Assembly: GCA_003024985.2 (NCBI GenBank) | Contig: PXIH01S0008836.1 | Source: Euperipatoides rowelli | Taxonomy: Eukaryota; Onychophora; Udeonychophora; Euonychophora; Peripatopsidae | Length of the DNA stretch: 11,151 bases | Strand: one strand, 5' to 3' | Shown here: positions 1 through 7,439 of the stretch, piece after piece | How positions within the stretch are numbered: position 1 is the first letter of the stretch | Layout: every line of letters begins with the position of its first letter | Notes under the pieces: model-generated | Seen by the model: only the letters and a program-made list of their open reading frames with translations | Told to the model about the DNA's origin: nothing | Databases searched by the model: none | Made by a program: the position numbers and the translations under genes

Positions 1-290
1 ATACTGTATATACTGGATGGTGCTGTAGTCCCAGGGCCAGGGAGGCTCCTTGTATGAAGAAACTCCTTAAGAAACTACATAGTTATGACCAGGGGTCACA
101 AGAGCGGGACCGTTATCAAATCTTCATGCACAAGGGGCCCTGTAGGCCTGGACAAAGGGCCTGTAGGCCAATCAAATGCCAAAAAAAAAAACGTCCATAC
201 CAAAAAAAGCTTATCAAATCTTCACGAACAAGGAGAAGCTTATCAGAAATATGTAAGGGCCCCAGTAAATACATATTTTTACATAATTTA
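1..290. repeat. GC-richer repetitive patch with short direct repeats
   Basis: This stretch is clearly richer in G and C than the rest of the window. It holds short internal direct repeats. TTATCAAATCTTCA occurs at 113-126 and again at 211-224, each followed by a similar run containing AACAAGG or CACAAGG. CCTGTAGGCC occurs at 139-148 and 160-169, 21 bases apart. An A-rich run lies near 180-191. Short open frames on both strands here have low-complexity, basic translations and no recognisable domain, so I read it as part of a dispersed repeat and not as a gene. The family is not recognised, and the left end may lie outside the window. Confidence 0.4.
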
Positions 291-300
291 TAATACACAC

Positions 301-320
301 ATACATACATACATACATAC
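301..320. repeat. (ATAC)5 microsatellite
   Basis: Five exact ATAC units are flanked by degenerate CACAC on the left and TGTATATACA on the right. This is an ordinary tetranucleotide microsatellite at the edge of the GC-richer patch. Confidence 0.9.
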
Positions 321-357
321 TGTATATACATTTACACTGTATACACAAGATCAATGA

Positions 358-739
358 CAACAGGGAGCACTTGAAAAAATATATAAGTAATAAAGTAGGG
401 GTCTTTCGATTAGTATTTTGCTTGTGGTCCCACTTAAGTGTTAATCCTATGGGACTTTTGAAATTAAAGTGGGGCTACCTTTCATGTTAATTCAATGGGG
501 AAAATTTTGACAAGGAAAGGAGAGTGTGTAAATGGATATTTAGAGATAGTATGATGAGGATAAGAAAGTCAAAGTGGCATAAGAGAGTAATACAATTGGC
601 AAAGATGATGACTGGAAATAGGATTAGTTATTATCTAGGTGTGTGAAAAGGAGAAATGGGGTAAACAAGTGGATAATAGGATACATGCTCTACATATAAT
701 ATAAATCCAATATACTGTACATACATTGGATACAGTATG
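358..739. other. Non-coding AT-rich spacer with one copy of a dispersed repeat
   Basis: No open frame with a believable product is present. The one recognisable item is a 21-base match at 439-459 to the core of the 25-bp array at 5734-5880 (TGTTAATCCTATGGGACTTT plus one T). A looser copy follows near 492-507. Spacing and surrounding words, including AAATTAA and CATGTTAAT, also resemble the longer first unit at 5679-5733. This suggests that both sites derive from one dispersed repeat family. Confidence 0.5.
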
Positions 740-901
740 TTTAGATTTAGGTTTATTTCAAACTATAAATAATATTACAATGTAGTTAACAATGTTAATT
801 AAAAATCTCTAGCCTTTGGAGAAGATGTGAGATTTTTTACATAAACAAATAAATGTATAGGAATAATAAATTTAAAAAATAAATTGAAAGAAATATAATT
901 A
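740..901 (-). other. Probable LINE 3' untranslated region
   Basis: This AT-rich minus-strand stretch follows the likely natural stop of the LINE protein. It contains an AATAAA hexamer at 757-752. The exact 3' end cannot be set, because neither a clear poly(A) or simple-repeat tail nor a target-site duplication could be paired. The TACTGTA-rich sequence at 708-740 may be tail or flank. Confidence 0.4.
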
Positions 902-1440
902 TTATGAAACTACTTTGTTAATGTACTTGAGCATTTTTGGAATAGTTGAATTTGAAAATTGTTTAGTTCTCATGAAAGGTTGGAATAGTTTATTGGAATG
1001 TCTAGTAAAATGGGATGTTTCAAAATTTGTAGAAGGTAAAAATTGTTGATATGAGTTAAAAAATGATTTTGCACACTTCTCAATTTTCATTTCTCTTCTA
1101 AGTTCCAAAGTATCTAGTTTCAAAACTGATAATGCCATTTCATATTTGATCTGCCAATCGCCTAGTATAACCCTTGTAATTCATTTTTTGAACTCTTTCA
1201 ATGTCCTTTTTTGAAGATATAGGTAGTGATTTTGACCACAATTCAGAATTGTATTCCAGGATAGGCCTAATGAACAGTTTCTACACTTGAACTAAAGTTT
1301 GATGATCCAAACCAAGTCTCTTAAGTTTATAAACAACAAACAAAACTATTTTTGCTTTAGAGATAATATAAGAAATGTGATCGTTCCATTTTAAATCACT
1401 TTGAACTATTAGTCCTAAAATTTTACACGATTTTACAACC
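902..1440 (-). pseudogene. LINE reverse transcriptase, thumb and C-terminal part
   Basis: From 1439 downward the minus strand reads a thumb-like region: a CKILGLIVQSDLKW block, HISYIISKAK, a KLKRLGL block, then FIRPILEYNSELW and KDIERVQK. This is the standard post-palm layout of CR1/jockey-type enzymes. It is broken by a TAG where a Val-Tyr or similar pair is expected and by a TGA near 1143. After another frame change, the last 78-residue piece (1138-902) contains LDTLELRRE and a C-terminal tail with repeated Phe, Ser and Asn. It ends at a stop that may be the original terminus. Its Met near 1138 is internal to the former protein. Confidence 0.8.
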
Positions 1441-1894
1441 TTACTTCAGACAAATCCCATCAGCCACACCTTTAGAAACCTTTGAAAAATTATGTGACTT
1501 GATACAAGATTTGTCAGGATTGATCACCATACCATATTTTGAAGCATCATTATTTAATTGATCAAAAGATTCCTGAATTAAAGAGGTAGGATTAATTATG
1601 TCTGAAGTGATGATAATTGATAAGTCACCAATAAATTTGTATCTATTGGAAAAATTAAGTGCTATTTGATTTGAAGTAATAATGAAAATCAAACCACCCA
1701 ACACTGATCCCTGTGGTACTCCTCTAGTTACAGAAAATGATATTGAGCTGTTAGATCCAGGTAATCTAAGTATTTGCTTATGATTTGATAAGAAAGATAC
1801 AAACCACCTGATGAAACAATACGGAATACCCAAGTTAACAAGTTCTTTAATAAAAATGTTATGATTTAAAAAAATCATATGCCTTTGAATAATC
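1441..1894 (-). pseudogene. LINE reverse transcriptase, palm region with mutated active site
   Basis: Codons 1894-1874 read DYSKAYD, the classical motif A with its catalytic aspartate, just after the in-frame TAG. A frameshift then moves the reading into the frame of 1878-1441. This 145-residue piece contains GVPQGSVLG (residues 53-61), the template-positioning motif B, and then KFIGDLS (81-87) where the YxDD box (motif C) should be. The first of the two catalytic aspartates is a glycine, with the GGT codon at 1629-1627, so the enzyme would be inactive even without frameshifts. NPDKS (120-124) follows, as expected in motif D. The frame ends at a TAA (1443-1441), and the homology resumes one frame over. 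Confidence 0.85.
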
Positions 1895-2413
1895 CTAAAT
1901 CAAAATATAAGAAATTTCTTTATTAATATCATGTGTTTCTAAGGTTTTGAGAATTAAAAGACTCAATGAATGAAGCGAAGACTTTCCTGGGATTCCACCA
2001 AATTGTCTAATATCAATTTGGTTTATTACGATTGGTAGAAGTTGAGAATATATGTGCCTCTCAATAGTTTTGGAAACTGATGGGAGTGTTGATATTGGTC
2101 TTACTTGTCCCAGATTATCAATAACTTTGTCCTTAGGAATAGGAACAATATAAGAGGTTTTCCATTTATGTGGTATACAACATAAAGACAAAGATTTATT
2201 TATTATATATATAATTGGTTCAGTAAGTTCAACTGAAAAAATTTTTAATAAAAAATTTGGTACCGGTATTCCATCTGGAGCTGATGTTGTTTTTGGTTTT
2301 ATGGAATTTAACTGATTTAAAACCCAAAATTTATCTACCGTAAGTATCCTCTCTGATTCAGGATGATGAGGGATCCATGTTTTGGAATATGTTAATGAAT
2401 GATCTAACAACAT
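1895..2413 (-). pseudogene. LINE reverse transcriptase, N-terminal part
   Basis: The 172-residue open piece matches the first third of a non-LTR reverse transcriptase. Visible motifs are SAPDGIP (about residues 44-50), PHKWKTSYIVPIPKD (81-95), the RPISTLP block (105-111) followed by KTIERHI, and QFGGIPGKSS (137-146), which corresponds to the QFGFR-type block. These form the finger region that precedes catalytic motif A. The frame closes at a TAG (1895-1897), but the next codons in the same frame continue directly into motif A. The TAG is therefore an acquired nonsense mutation and not a natural end. The first Met near 2413 is not a real start, since the element is truncated there. The enzyme would have copied LINE RNA into DNA at the target site. 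Confidence 0.85.
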
Positions 2414-2559
2414 AGCTAAAAATGTTTATAACTGTGATAGAAGGCAATGTGTATTCACATTAGTGGAAAGTTATAATTATTGAAAAGTATAGACTTGAGA
2501 AAAATATGACACTTGTGCTATTGTGATTGAAATTTAGTCATTAGGATTATGAAATAATT
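2414..2559. other. Non-coding spacer upstream of the LINE remnant
   Basis: No open frame or LINE endonuclease motif was seen on either strand. The LINE similarity stops near 2413, so this is either the flank of a 5'-truncated insertion or LINE sequence too decayed to recognise. Confidence 0.4.
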
Positions 2560-2658
2560 TAGTCAAAAGGTATACTGGTTAGAAAAAGGTACATTAGTCA
2601 AAAGGTATACTGGTTAGAAAAAGGTACATTAGTCAAAAGGTATACTGGTTAGAAAAAG
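2560..2658. repeat. 35-bp tandem repeat, 2.8 copies, no visible divergence
   Basis: Units lie at 2560-2594, 2595-2629 and 2630-2658 (29 bases of the third). The two complete units are identical, and the partial one matches over all its bases before the sequence changes to TTATAG. A unit starts TAGTCAAAAGGTATACTGGT and ends AGGTACAT. The absence of mutations contrasts with the decayed neighbourhood and suggests a recent minisatellite expansion. A related but incomplete TTTAGTCATTAGG lies just to the left, near 2533-2545. No coding role is visible. Confidence 0.95.
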
Positions 2659-2716
2659 TTATAGGTATGATGAAAGAACTTAGAGACCTTATGCAGGTAA
2701 GAACAAATAAAATTTT

Positions 2717-3361
2717 GATCTTTTCTTTTGCTCATAGATTGATATGATCTTTTTTTTCACTCATAGACTGACATCTTTGCACTTTACAGGAGATATTAAC
2801 ATAAAGCATCAGCACATTATCAATCTCCATTTTTATCTTTCTAATGCTAGGCAGACATGATCTTTTCTTTCAATTGTACAACTTTGCACTTTACAGGAAA
2901 TATTGCCATAATGCATCAGCACATTATCAATCTCCATTCTTATCTTTCTAATGCCCAGCAAACATGATCTTTTCTTTAACTCATACATTAGCAACATTTT
3001 TGTACATTGTGTGAGAGATTGTTGTAAGCTGTCAGTACATTATCATATCAATCTCCTTTCTTATCTTTTTAATGCTTAGCAGACATTATCTTTTCTTTCA
3101 CTCCTACATTAGCAACAGCTTTGCACTTTATGTTTGATATTAATGTAAAGCTGTCAATACGTTATCAATCTCCATTATTATATTTTAATGCTTATCAAAG
3201 ATGATTTCTTCTTTCACTCCTACACTATCAGCATCTTTGCACTTTGTGAGAAATTACTGTAAATCTATCAGCACATTATTAATCTCTATTCTTATCGTTC
3301 TAATGCTAAGAAGACTTAATTTTTTTTTCACTCCTACTCTCCATTGTTATCTTTATAAGAT
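2717..3361. repeat. Diverged tandem array of about 115-bp units
   Basis: Successive units begin with GATCTTTT-like sequence followed by a C/T-rich stretch and CTCAT or CTCCTAC. They continue through CTTTGCACTTT, a CAGCACATTATCAATCTCCA-like core and TTATCTTTCTAATGC, and end near AGACAT. Boundaries by eye are 2746-2858, 2859-2965, 2966-3086, 3087-3202 and 3203-3317, with a shortened last unit to about 3361 and a stub at 2717-2745. Unit length is 107-121 bases, with many substitutions and small indels. The 69-codon open frame at 3201-3410 simply runs through the last units and has no coding support. This is an old satellite-like array of unknown family. Confidence 0.9.
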
Positions 3362-4730
3362 ATTTTTTTACATATTAGATATATGGAAAATTTATTTATT
3401 GCAAAGATAAAATGAGAACTGCAATATATAAATTCATTACTAGCTTGACCATTATGGAATCAACGGTAATACCAATGTTCTTGGCTTAGGTTTTTTTCCC
3501 CCCTTGAACTTTTCTTACAAATGAGTGATTGACTAATTTTGCTTTGCAGCTAAAGTAAGCTTGTTATGAAGTGTCTTTTAAAACTTTCAGTCATGGGAAA
3601 TTACGATTTTCGTAGAATGTTTTTATAAAAGGATTAAAAATCATATAAATATAGTAAGTTTATAATGGGCAGATTAACATGGTCTTAATTGATTGTGGAA
3701 TTACTGATTAATATCAATTTTTTATTTTATTTCTTAAATTTAAGACATTTTACTTTGATATTGTCACTCTATTAATTGGATATAAATTGTTAAAGTTTAG
3801 GACCTGTTGCTTCATTTTAAAATTCACAATGAAATTAAAAATTGCTAAAATTCTTTCGATTGAATTTATTTTCACATTTTAGCAGAGAGAAATGAAGCCC
3901 GATTTTTATTTTATATATTTTATTATCCCTCTAAACATTTTTAATTTCTGGTTCATTTAATCATTTGTAATTAAATTATAGAAACATTATGTGAATGAAG
4001 TCATCAAAAGTAAATAGTAATCAATCATATGTAAATAATGTTCAAATTATCCTAAGTACATACCAGAGGTGAACATCATAACTATTTACCCACCAGGAGG
4101 CCACAAAACAAAGTCATTTGCATATTATAATAATGAATAAATACTACAGCAGCAAAAATGATTTTATTAAAAAAAAATAGCTAGAGGGCATTATTATACA
4201 CTCAATTGAAACTTTAGAATCTTTAACTTATGAAATTGAAAATTGCAATAAGGAAAAGTAAATGCGGTTTTGTATAATCATATTATTAAAAAAATATATA
4301 TACATAGTTTACAAAAACAATGGATTAATTTTCTTCATTCAATAATGACCTTGTCTCAAAAGAGGGCGTTACAATCTTTCACATCATTGCACTAGTTTAT
4401 TGTTTCAAGGAAATACTGATAATAATTATAATTTAAAATTATTTTTTATTTAGATTTCATGTAGTTAAATCAGATATTCCAATTGATAATAAGATTTGGC
4501 TTTGTGATTTCACAGGTATTTGATTTTTTAATAGATATCCAGTTGAGGATTAAGTGCTTGGTTTTTATTTTATTTTTTTTATTTTTAAAAATTAATTATG
4601 GATGGTGTTAGAATAAATAAATAATTAAAGTTTTAGCAAAGTCTCATTTCTTCCTATTCTTATAAAATGTCTAATTAAAAATAAATAATTCATAATCGGG
4701 GTAGAGGTTATTTTTTTTTTAAATCTGTAA
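3362..4730. other. AT-rich non-coding region
   Basis: I see no gene, RNA gene or clear mobile element in this 1.4-kb stretch. It has many A/T homopolymers and stop codons in every frame. One weak repeat was noted: AGAGGGCATTA at 4183-4193 and AGAGGGCGTTA at 4361-4371, in the same orientation, 178 bases apart. Confidence 0.6.
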
Positions 4731-4734
4731 AAAT

Positions 4735-4800
4735 ACTAGTGCTTAACCTACTGTAGAAGTTGCGGGTTCAAGCATGGATGTCTCGTCTACGAGATCTCGT
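4735..4800 (+). repeat. Possible tRNA-derived SINE fragment ending in a palindrome
   Basis: The stretch GTTGCGGGTTCAAGC (about 4758-4772) matches a tRNA B-box (GGTTCRA core) with the usual GTTGCG lead-in. However, no stem can be formed on the 3' side, and no convincing A-box is present at the right distance. It is therefore at best a fragment of a tRNA-derived SINE. Just downstream, 4789-4800 (ACGAGATCTCGT) is a perfect 12-bp palindrome. TCTCGT at 4781-4786 also pairs with ACGAGA at 4789-4794. Confidence in the SINE reading is low; the palindrome itself is certain. Confidence 0.3.
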
Positions 4801-5212
4801 CACTATCTTCTACATATACAATTTCACCTTTTCTTTTTCTCAGAAAAAAGCTAATGTACAGTATGTAATATACTGTAAATCCACACTGCATTAGAATTTC
4901 TATTTTAATAACTTTTGTTTTTCAAAATTGTTTGTTTTATATAGTTTGTATTTTATTAAGTTTTATACTTTTAAAAATATATTTAAAAAAAACAATTGCA
5001 GTTCAATAATTTCAACAATAATAATGCATCAAAATGAGATTAATTTTTATTCTTAGTATTGGTAATAATACAGTTCAATAAATTAAAAAAAAATCTAAAT
5101 TATTTTACGTTTTTATTTTTGGTATTGATAGTATGAATGAAATGACGTGAAGTGGATATAATGTAAGCCGACCTATGATTCGTTATTTTCTGAGGGAAGG
5201 AAAATGTGAAGT
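4801..5212. other. AT-rich non-coding region
   Basis: No open frame or recognisable element. The stretch is dominated by A/T runs and is closed by stops in all frames. Confidence 0.6.
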
Positions 5213-5283
5213 TATATAAGCAGACATAGTGTCTCGTCTATGTTAGCCGATGAAGCAGAGTCAAACCGGAAGTCACCATCTTT
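5213..5283 (+). promoter_or_regulatory. Promoter-like motif cluster (TATA, ETS-like, CCATCTT)
   Basis: TATATAAG lies at 5213-5220. Then come a small hairpin (ACATAG at 5224-5229 with CTATGT at 5238-5243), an ETS-type CCGGAAGT at 5266-5273 and CCATCTT at 5277-5283, the reverse complement of the AAGATGG core of YY1-type sites. The 5160-5300 block is also less AT-rich than its surroundings. No arthropod-type initiator is seen 30 bases after the TATA and no coding frame follows. This could be a promoter of an untranslated transcript, a transposon end, or chance. Confidence 0.25.
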
Positions 5284-5678
5284 CTTCGTTCAAAACAATC
5301 CATCTGCTTAACTAAATGCACATTTTGTTTTTTTATTATTTAAAAATTCTTAAATGTAAATAAATTTATTTATTTATTTACTTATTTTTATAAAGGCAAG
5401 GCCTTATACAAAAAAAAAAATATTAATTTTAGAAAATTATATTGATTTTAAACATATCCAATACAATAATATTGTCTGTAACTAATATCATTAAGTGGAA
5501 TGAAAAAAATAAAAACAAAACTTTTCCAAATTAATAAATATTTTTAAAAAATGTTTTATCTGATCATTATTTTTATTTTTATTTTATTATAGTGTGAATA
5601 AATAGTTTAAATTAATTTCTAATTTTTATTTTAATTATGATAAACTGAAGTAGCACACTTAGTTTCAAGGGGTGGAGC
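5284..5678. other. AT-rich non-coding region with ATTT-type simple repeat
   Basis: No gene is visible. An (ATTT)n-like run covers about 5364-5390, and further A/T homopolymers follow. Confidence 0.6.
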
Positions 5679-5880
5679 CATGTTAATCCTATGGGAAATC
5701 AAAATTAACAAGGGAAAGTTTCAGAGGGTGAGCCATGTTAATCCTATGGGACTTTTTACATGTTAATCCTATGGGGCTTTTTACATGCTAATCCTATGGG
5801 ACTTTTTACATGTTAATCCTATGGAACTTTTTACATGCTAATCCTTTGTACCTTTTTTACATGCTAATCCTAGGGAACCT
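5679..5880. repeat. 25-bp tandem array with TAATCC in each unit
   Basis: After a longer first unit (5679-5733), 25-bp units starting CATGTTAATCCTATGGGACT lie at 5734-5758, 5759-5783, 5784-5808 and 5809-5833. A 26-bp unit follows at 5834-5859 and a partial one at 5860-5880. Units differ by a few substitutions (GTTAATCC or GCTAATCC; GGGACT, GGGGCT or GGAACT) and become more diverged to the right. Every unit keeps TAATCC. A single related copy occurs near 439-459, so the sequence belongs to a dispersed family. It is not coding. Confidence 0.93.
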
Positions 5881-5951
5881 ATAAAATAGTATTTATTAAT
5901 AAAATATTAATGATTATTTTTAATTTAATATTTTTTACAAACTAAAAAAAT

Positions 5952-6132
5952 TATAGGAACATTTTTTTGTGAAAAAATTTTTATTGAAAAAAGTGGAATC
6001 AGAGAGATTCGAACCTGCAACCATAGGATTTAGAAACAAGTATAGGAACATTTTTTTGAGTGAAAAAAATTTTATTGAAAAAAGTGGAATCAGAGAGATT
6101 TCGAACCTGCAACCATAGGATTTAGAAACAAG
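5952..6132. repeat. Tandem duplication of about 90 bp inside a SINE-like element
   Basis: Copy 1 (5952-6040) and copy 2 (6041-6132) both start TATAGGAACATTTTTTTG and end TTTAGAAACAAG. They differ by a few indels, including one extra T in the B-box region of copy 2. The duplicated part covers the 3' half of a tRNA-like head plus a T-rich tail, and only copy 2 continues into the 5' half. The open frame on the minus strand at 5935-6165 merely runs through this duplication; the repeated residues in its translation reflect the DNA repeat. Confidence 0.9.
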
Positions 6133-6158
6133 TATGTTATCCAATGAGCCAAAGCCAT
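6085..6158 (-). repeat. tRNA-derived (tRNA-Arg-like) SINE head or tRNA pseudogene
   Basis: On the minus strand, 6151-6141 reads TGGCTCATTGG, close to the A-box consensus. 6107-6100 reads GGTTCGAA, the B-box core. The interval is of tRNA length, 74 bases, and ends in TTCCA. Alignment by eye to a TCT-anticodon arginine tRNA pattern places TTTCTAA as an anticodon-like loop and preserves GGTTGCAGGTTCGAA. However, the acceptor, anticodon and T stems do not pair, and a T is inserted next to the B-box. It is therefore not a working tRNA. The partial duplicate to the left, whose B-box lies at 6015-6008, lacks the insertion. A tRNA-derived SINE is the best reading; an isolated tRNA pseudogene is the alternative. 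Confidence 0.6.
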
Positions 6159-6165
6159 AAGCCAA

Positions 6166-6388
6166 TTTTTAACGTGAAAATAAGGCATACAAAGACAATG
6201 CCGATATTCAGTGAGAAAAAAACAGCAGCGTTTGTCTATGATCAAGGACTATACAATATTGTAAAATAACAAAATATGATTTAATATTAATGTATTCATT
6301 TAATTACAAGAGGGATAGATTTATTAAGCTAGAAGGGATCAGCGAAGAGTAAACGATATTTAGAAAACCAAAGATATGAGACGGTAAC
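6166..6388. other. AT-rich non-coding spacer
   Basis: No gene or element recognised. It leads into the long direct repeats that begin near 6389. Confidence 0.5.
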
Positions 6389-7210
6389 ACATATATAGAA
6401 CCACGGCAGCATGTCAGATGGTTTAAAAGGCATTCAAACAGCAACATTTCAGATATTCAATTCACAGATATATACGAAACATAATGTTTATTTATAGATA
6501 TATGCAAACATTCCAAACATTCTCAAAAAGATAAAAAGTTAAGACAGAGTCTATTACAATACATATCATTTAGAAAGATAAAATATTTAGCGGAAAAAAA
6601 AGAGAAGTGTTAGCATGTTTTATTAATAATATTTTAATTATTATAGGTCTATTAATGTTTAGGATAATTATAAAGGTAGACATTCAATTGCTTTAACATT
6701 TCAGAAACCCAAAGCTAGGAAGATTGAAGAATAAAAACATAAAGTTTAATGCTTATTTATAAAAATATGACATCACTCCCTGTATTTAGTAGAAAAGCTC
6801 GAGATAGCGGCAATGCTCATTTATAGAACTACGGCAATGTGTCAGACCTTTTAAAAGGCATTCAAACATAACATTTCAGAAATTCAAATCTATGAATATT
6901 ATCAAATATATTGTATATTGTGTTTATTTATAGAACTATGACAGCACTCAAACATTTTCAAAAAGATAAGTTAAGCCAGTCTATTACATGACAGTTGATA
7001 AAAAAAATCTCTAACTGAAAGAAATAAAAAAAGTAAAAAATGAGAAGCAGAAGTATATTTTATTAATATTATTTTAATTATTATAGGGTTATTAATATGT
7101 ATAGGATATTATAAATGTAGACATTCAAATGCTTTAACATTTCAGAAACTCAAAGCTAGGAATATTATAGAATACACGGTATATTCAGATAAAAACATAT
7201 GAAGTTTAAA
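6389..7210. repeat. Two diverged direct repeats of about 430 bp
   Basis: Copy 1 (about 6389-6752) and copy 2 (about 6817-7210) share ordered landmarks: TATAGAA plus CTACGGCA-like sequence (6395 and 6823), AAAAGGCATTCAAAC, ACATTTCAGA, a long TTTATTAATA...TTTTAATTATTATAGG block, GTAGACATTCAA, CTTTAACATTTCAGAAAC and AAAGCTAGGA (6711 and 7152). The offset grows from 428 to 441 bases through indels. A shorter phrase, TTTATAGAACTAYGRCA-like, recurs inside at about 6395, 6748, 6823 and 6927, hinting that the long repeat was itself built from a smaller unit. No coding frame runs through it. It could be a higher-order satellite fragment or a duplicated unknown transposon. Confidence 0.85.
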
Positions 7211-7439
7211 GTGGTTTATCAATACCTATTTCTACTTCATTGATTTATGTGTATTTTTTAAAAAAAAATGCTTGTTTAATTAATCAATTTGTTATATTCG
7301 GTCCATAAAGGCATCAAAATTCCACTTTTATGCCAATATGTAGCAAATTATCAACCATAGGCTACTTATGATGAATTTTGGCAGAAAAATTTTCTGTCGA
7401 TATTAGTGGTTGACTGGTTGTCAGACCAGAATAAGTGTG
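7211..7439. other. Non-coding spacer before the MITE candidate
   Basis: No gene recognised. The sequence is less AT-rich from about 7300 onward, which may mean that the neighbouring element or an older one extends into it. Confidence 0.5.

Larger units (their letters stand above)
740..2413 (-). mobile_element. 5'-truncated non-LTR retrotransposon (LINE) remnant
   Basis: Read on the minus strand, this segment carries consecutive pieces of a LINE reverse transcriptase in the correct order: the N-terminal RT region (2413-1895), motif A, the VPQG motif and the altered YxDD site (1894-1441), the thumb/C-terminal region (1440-1139) and the end of the ORF2-type protein (1138-902). No endonuclease domain is visible upstream, which fits the usual 5' truncation of LINE copies. 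A possible 3' UTR lies below 902, with an AATAAA-like signal at 757-752 on the minus strand. The C-terminal pattern, a long Trp-, Lys- and Arg-containing region ending in IERVQK-type sequence, resembles the CR1/jockey group. That clade assignment is inference. The copy is dead, with several frameshifts and stops. Confidence 0.85.

Noticed and set aside
54-357. Three overlapping short open frames on both strands
   Set aside because: Their translations are low-complexity and basic or repeat-derived, including a run through the ATAC microsatellite. No domain, promoter or codon pattern supports a gene.
708-742. Transposon terminal inverted repeat in the TACTGTA-rich stretch
   Set aside because: The inverted match around CCAATATACTGTA is imperfect and centred on itself. 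TACTGTA and TACAGTA are common words in this window, so no element boundary can be drawn.
2560-2658. CRISPR-like array
   Set aside because: The 35-bp units are directly adjacent with no unique spacers, there are no cas genes, and the setting is eukaryotic.
3201-3410. 69-codon plus-strand open frame
   Set aside because: It reads through the last units of the 115-bp tandem array, and its hydrophobic look is due to T-rich DNA.
6085-6158. Functional tRNA-Arg gene on the minus strand
   Set aside because: A- and B-boxes are present, but the acceptor, anticodon and T stems do not pair and a base is inserted next to the B-box.
5935-6165. 76-codon minus-strand open frame with an internal repeat
   Set aside because: The protein repeat is just the duplicated SINE-like DNA read in one frame.
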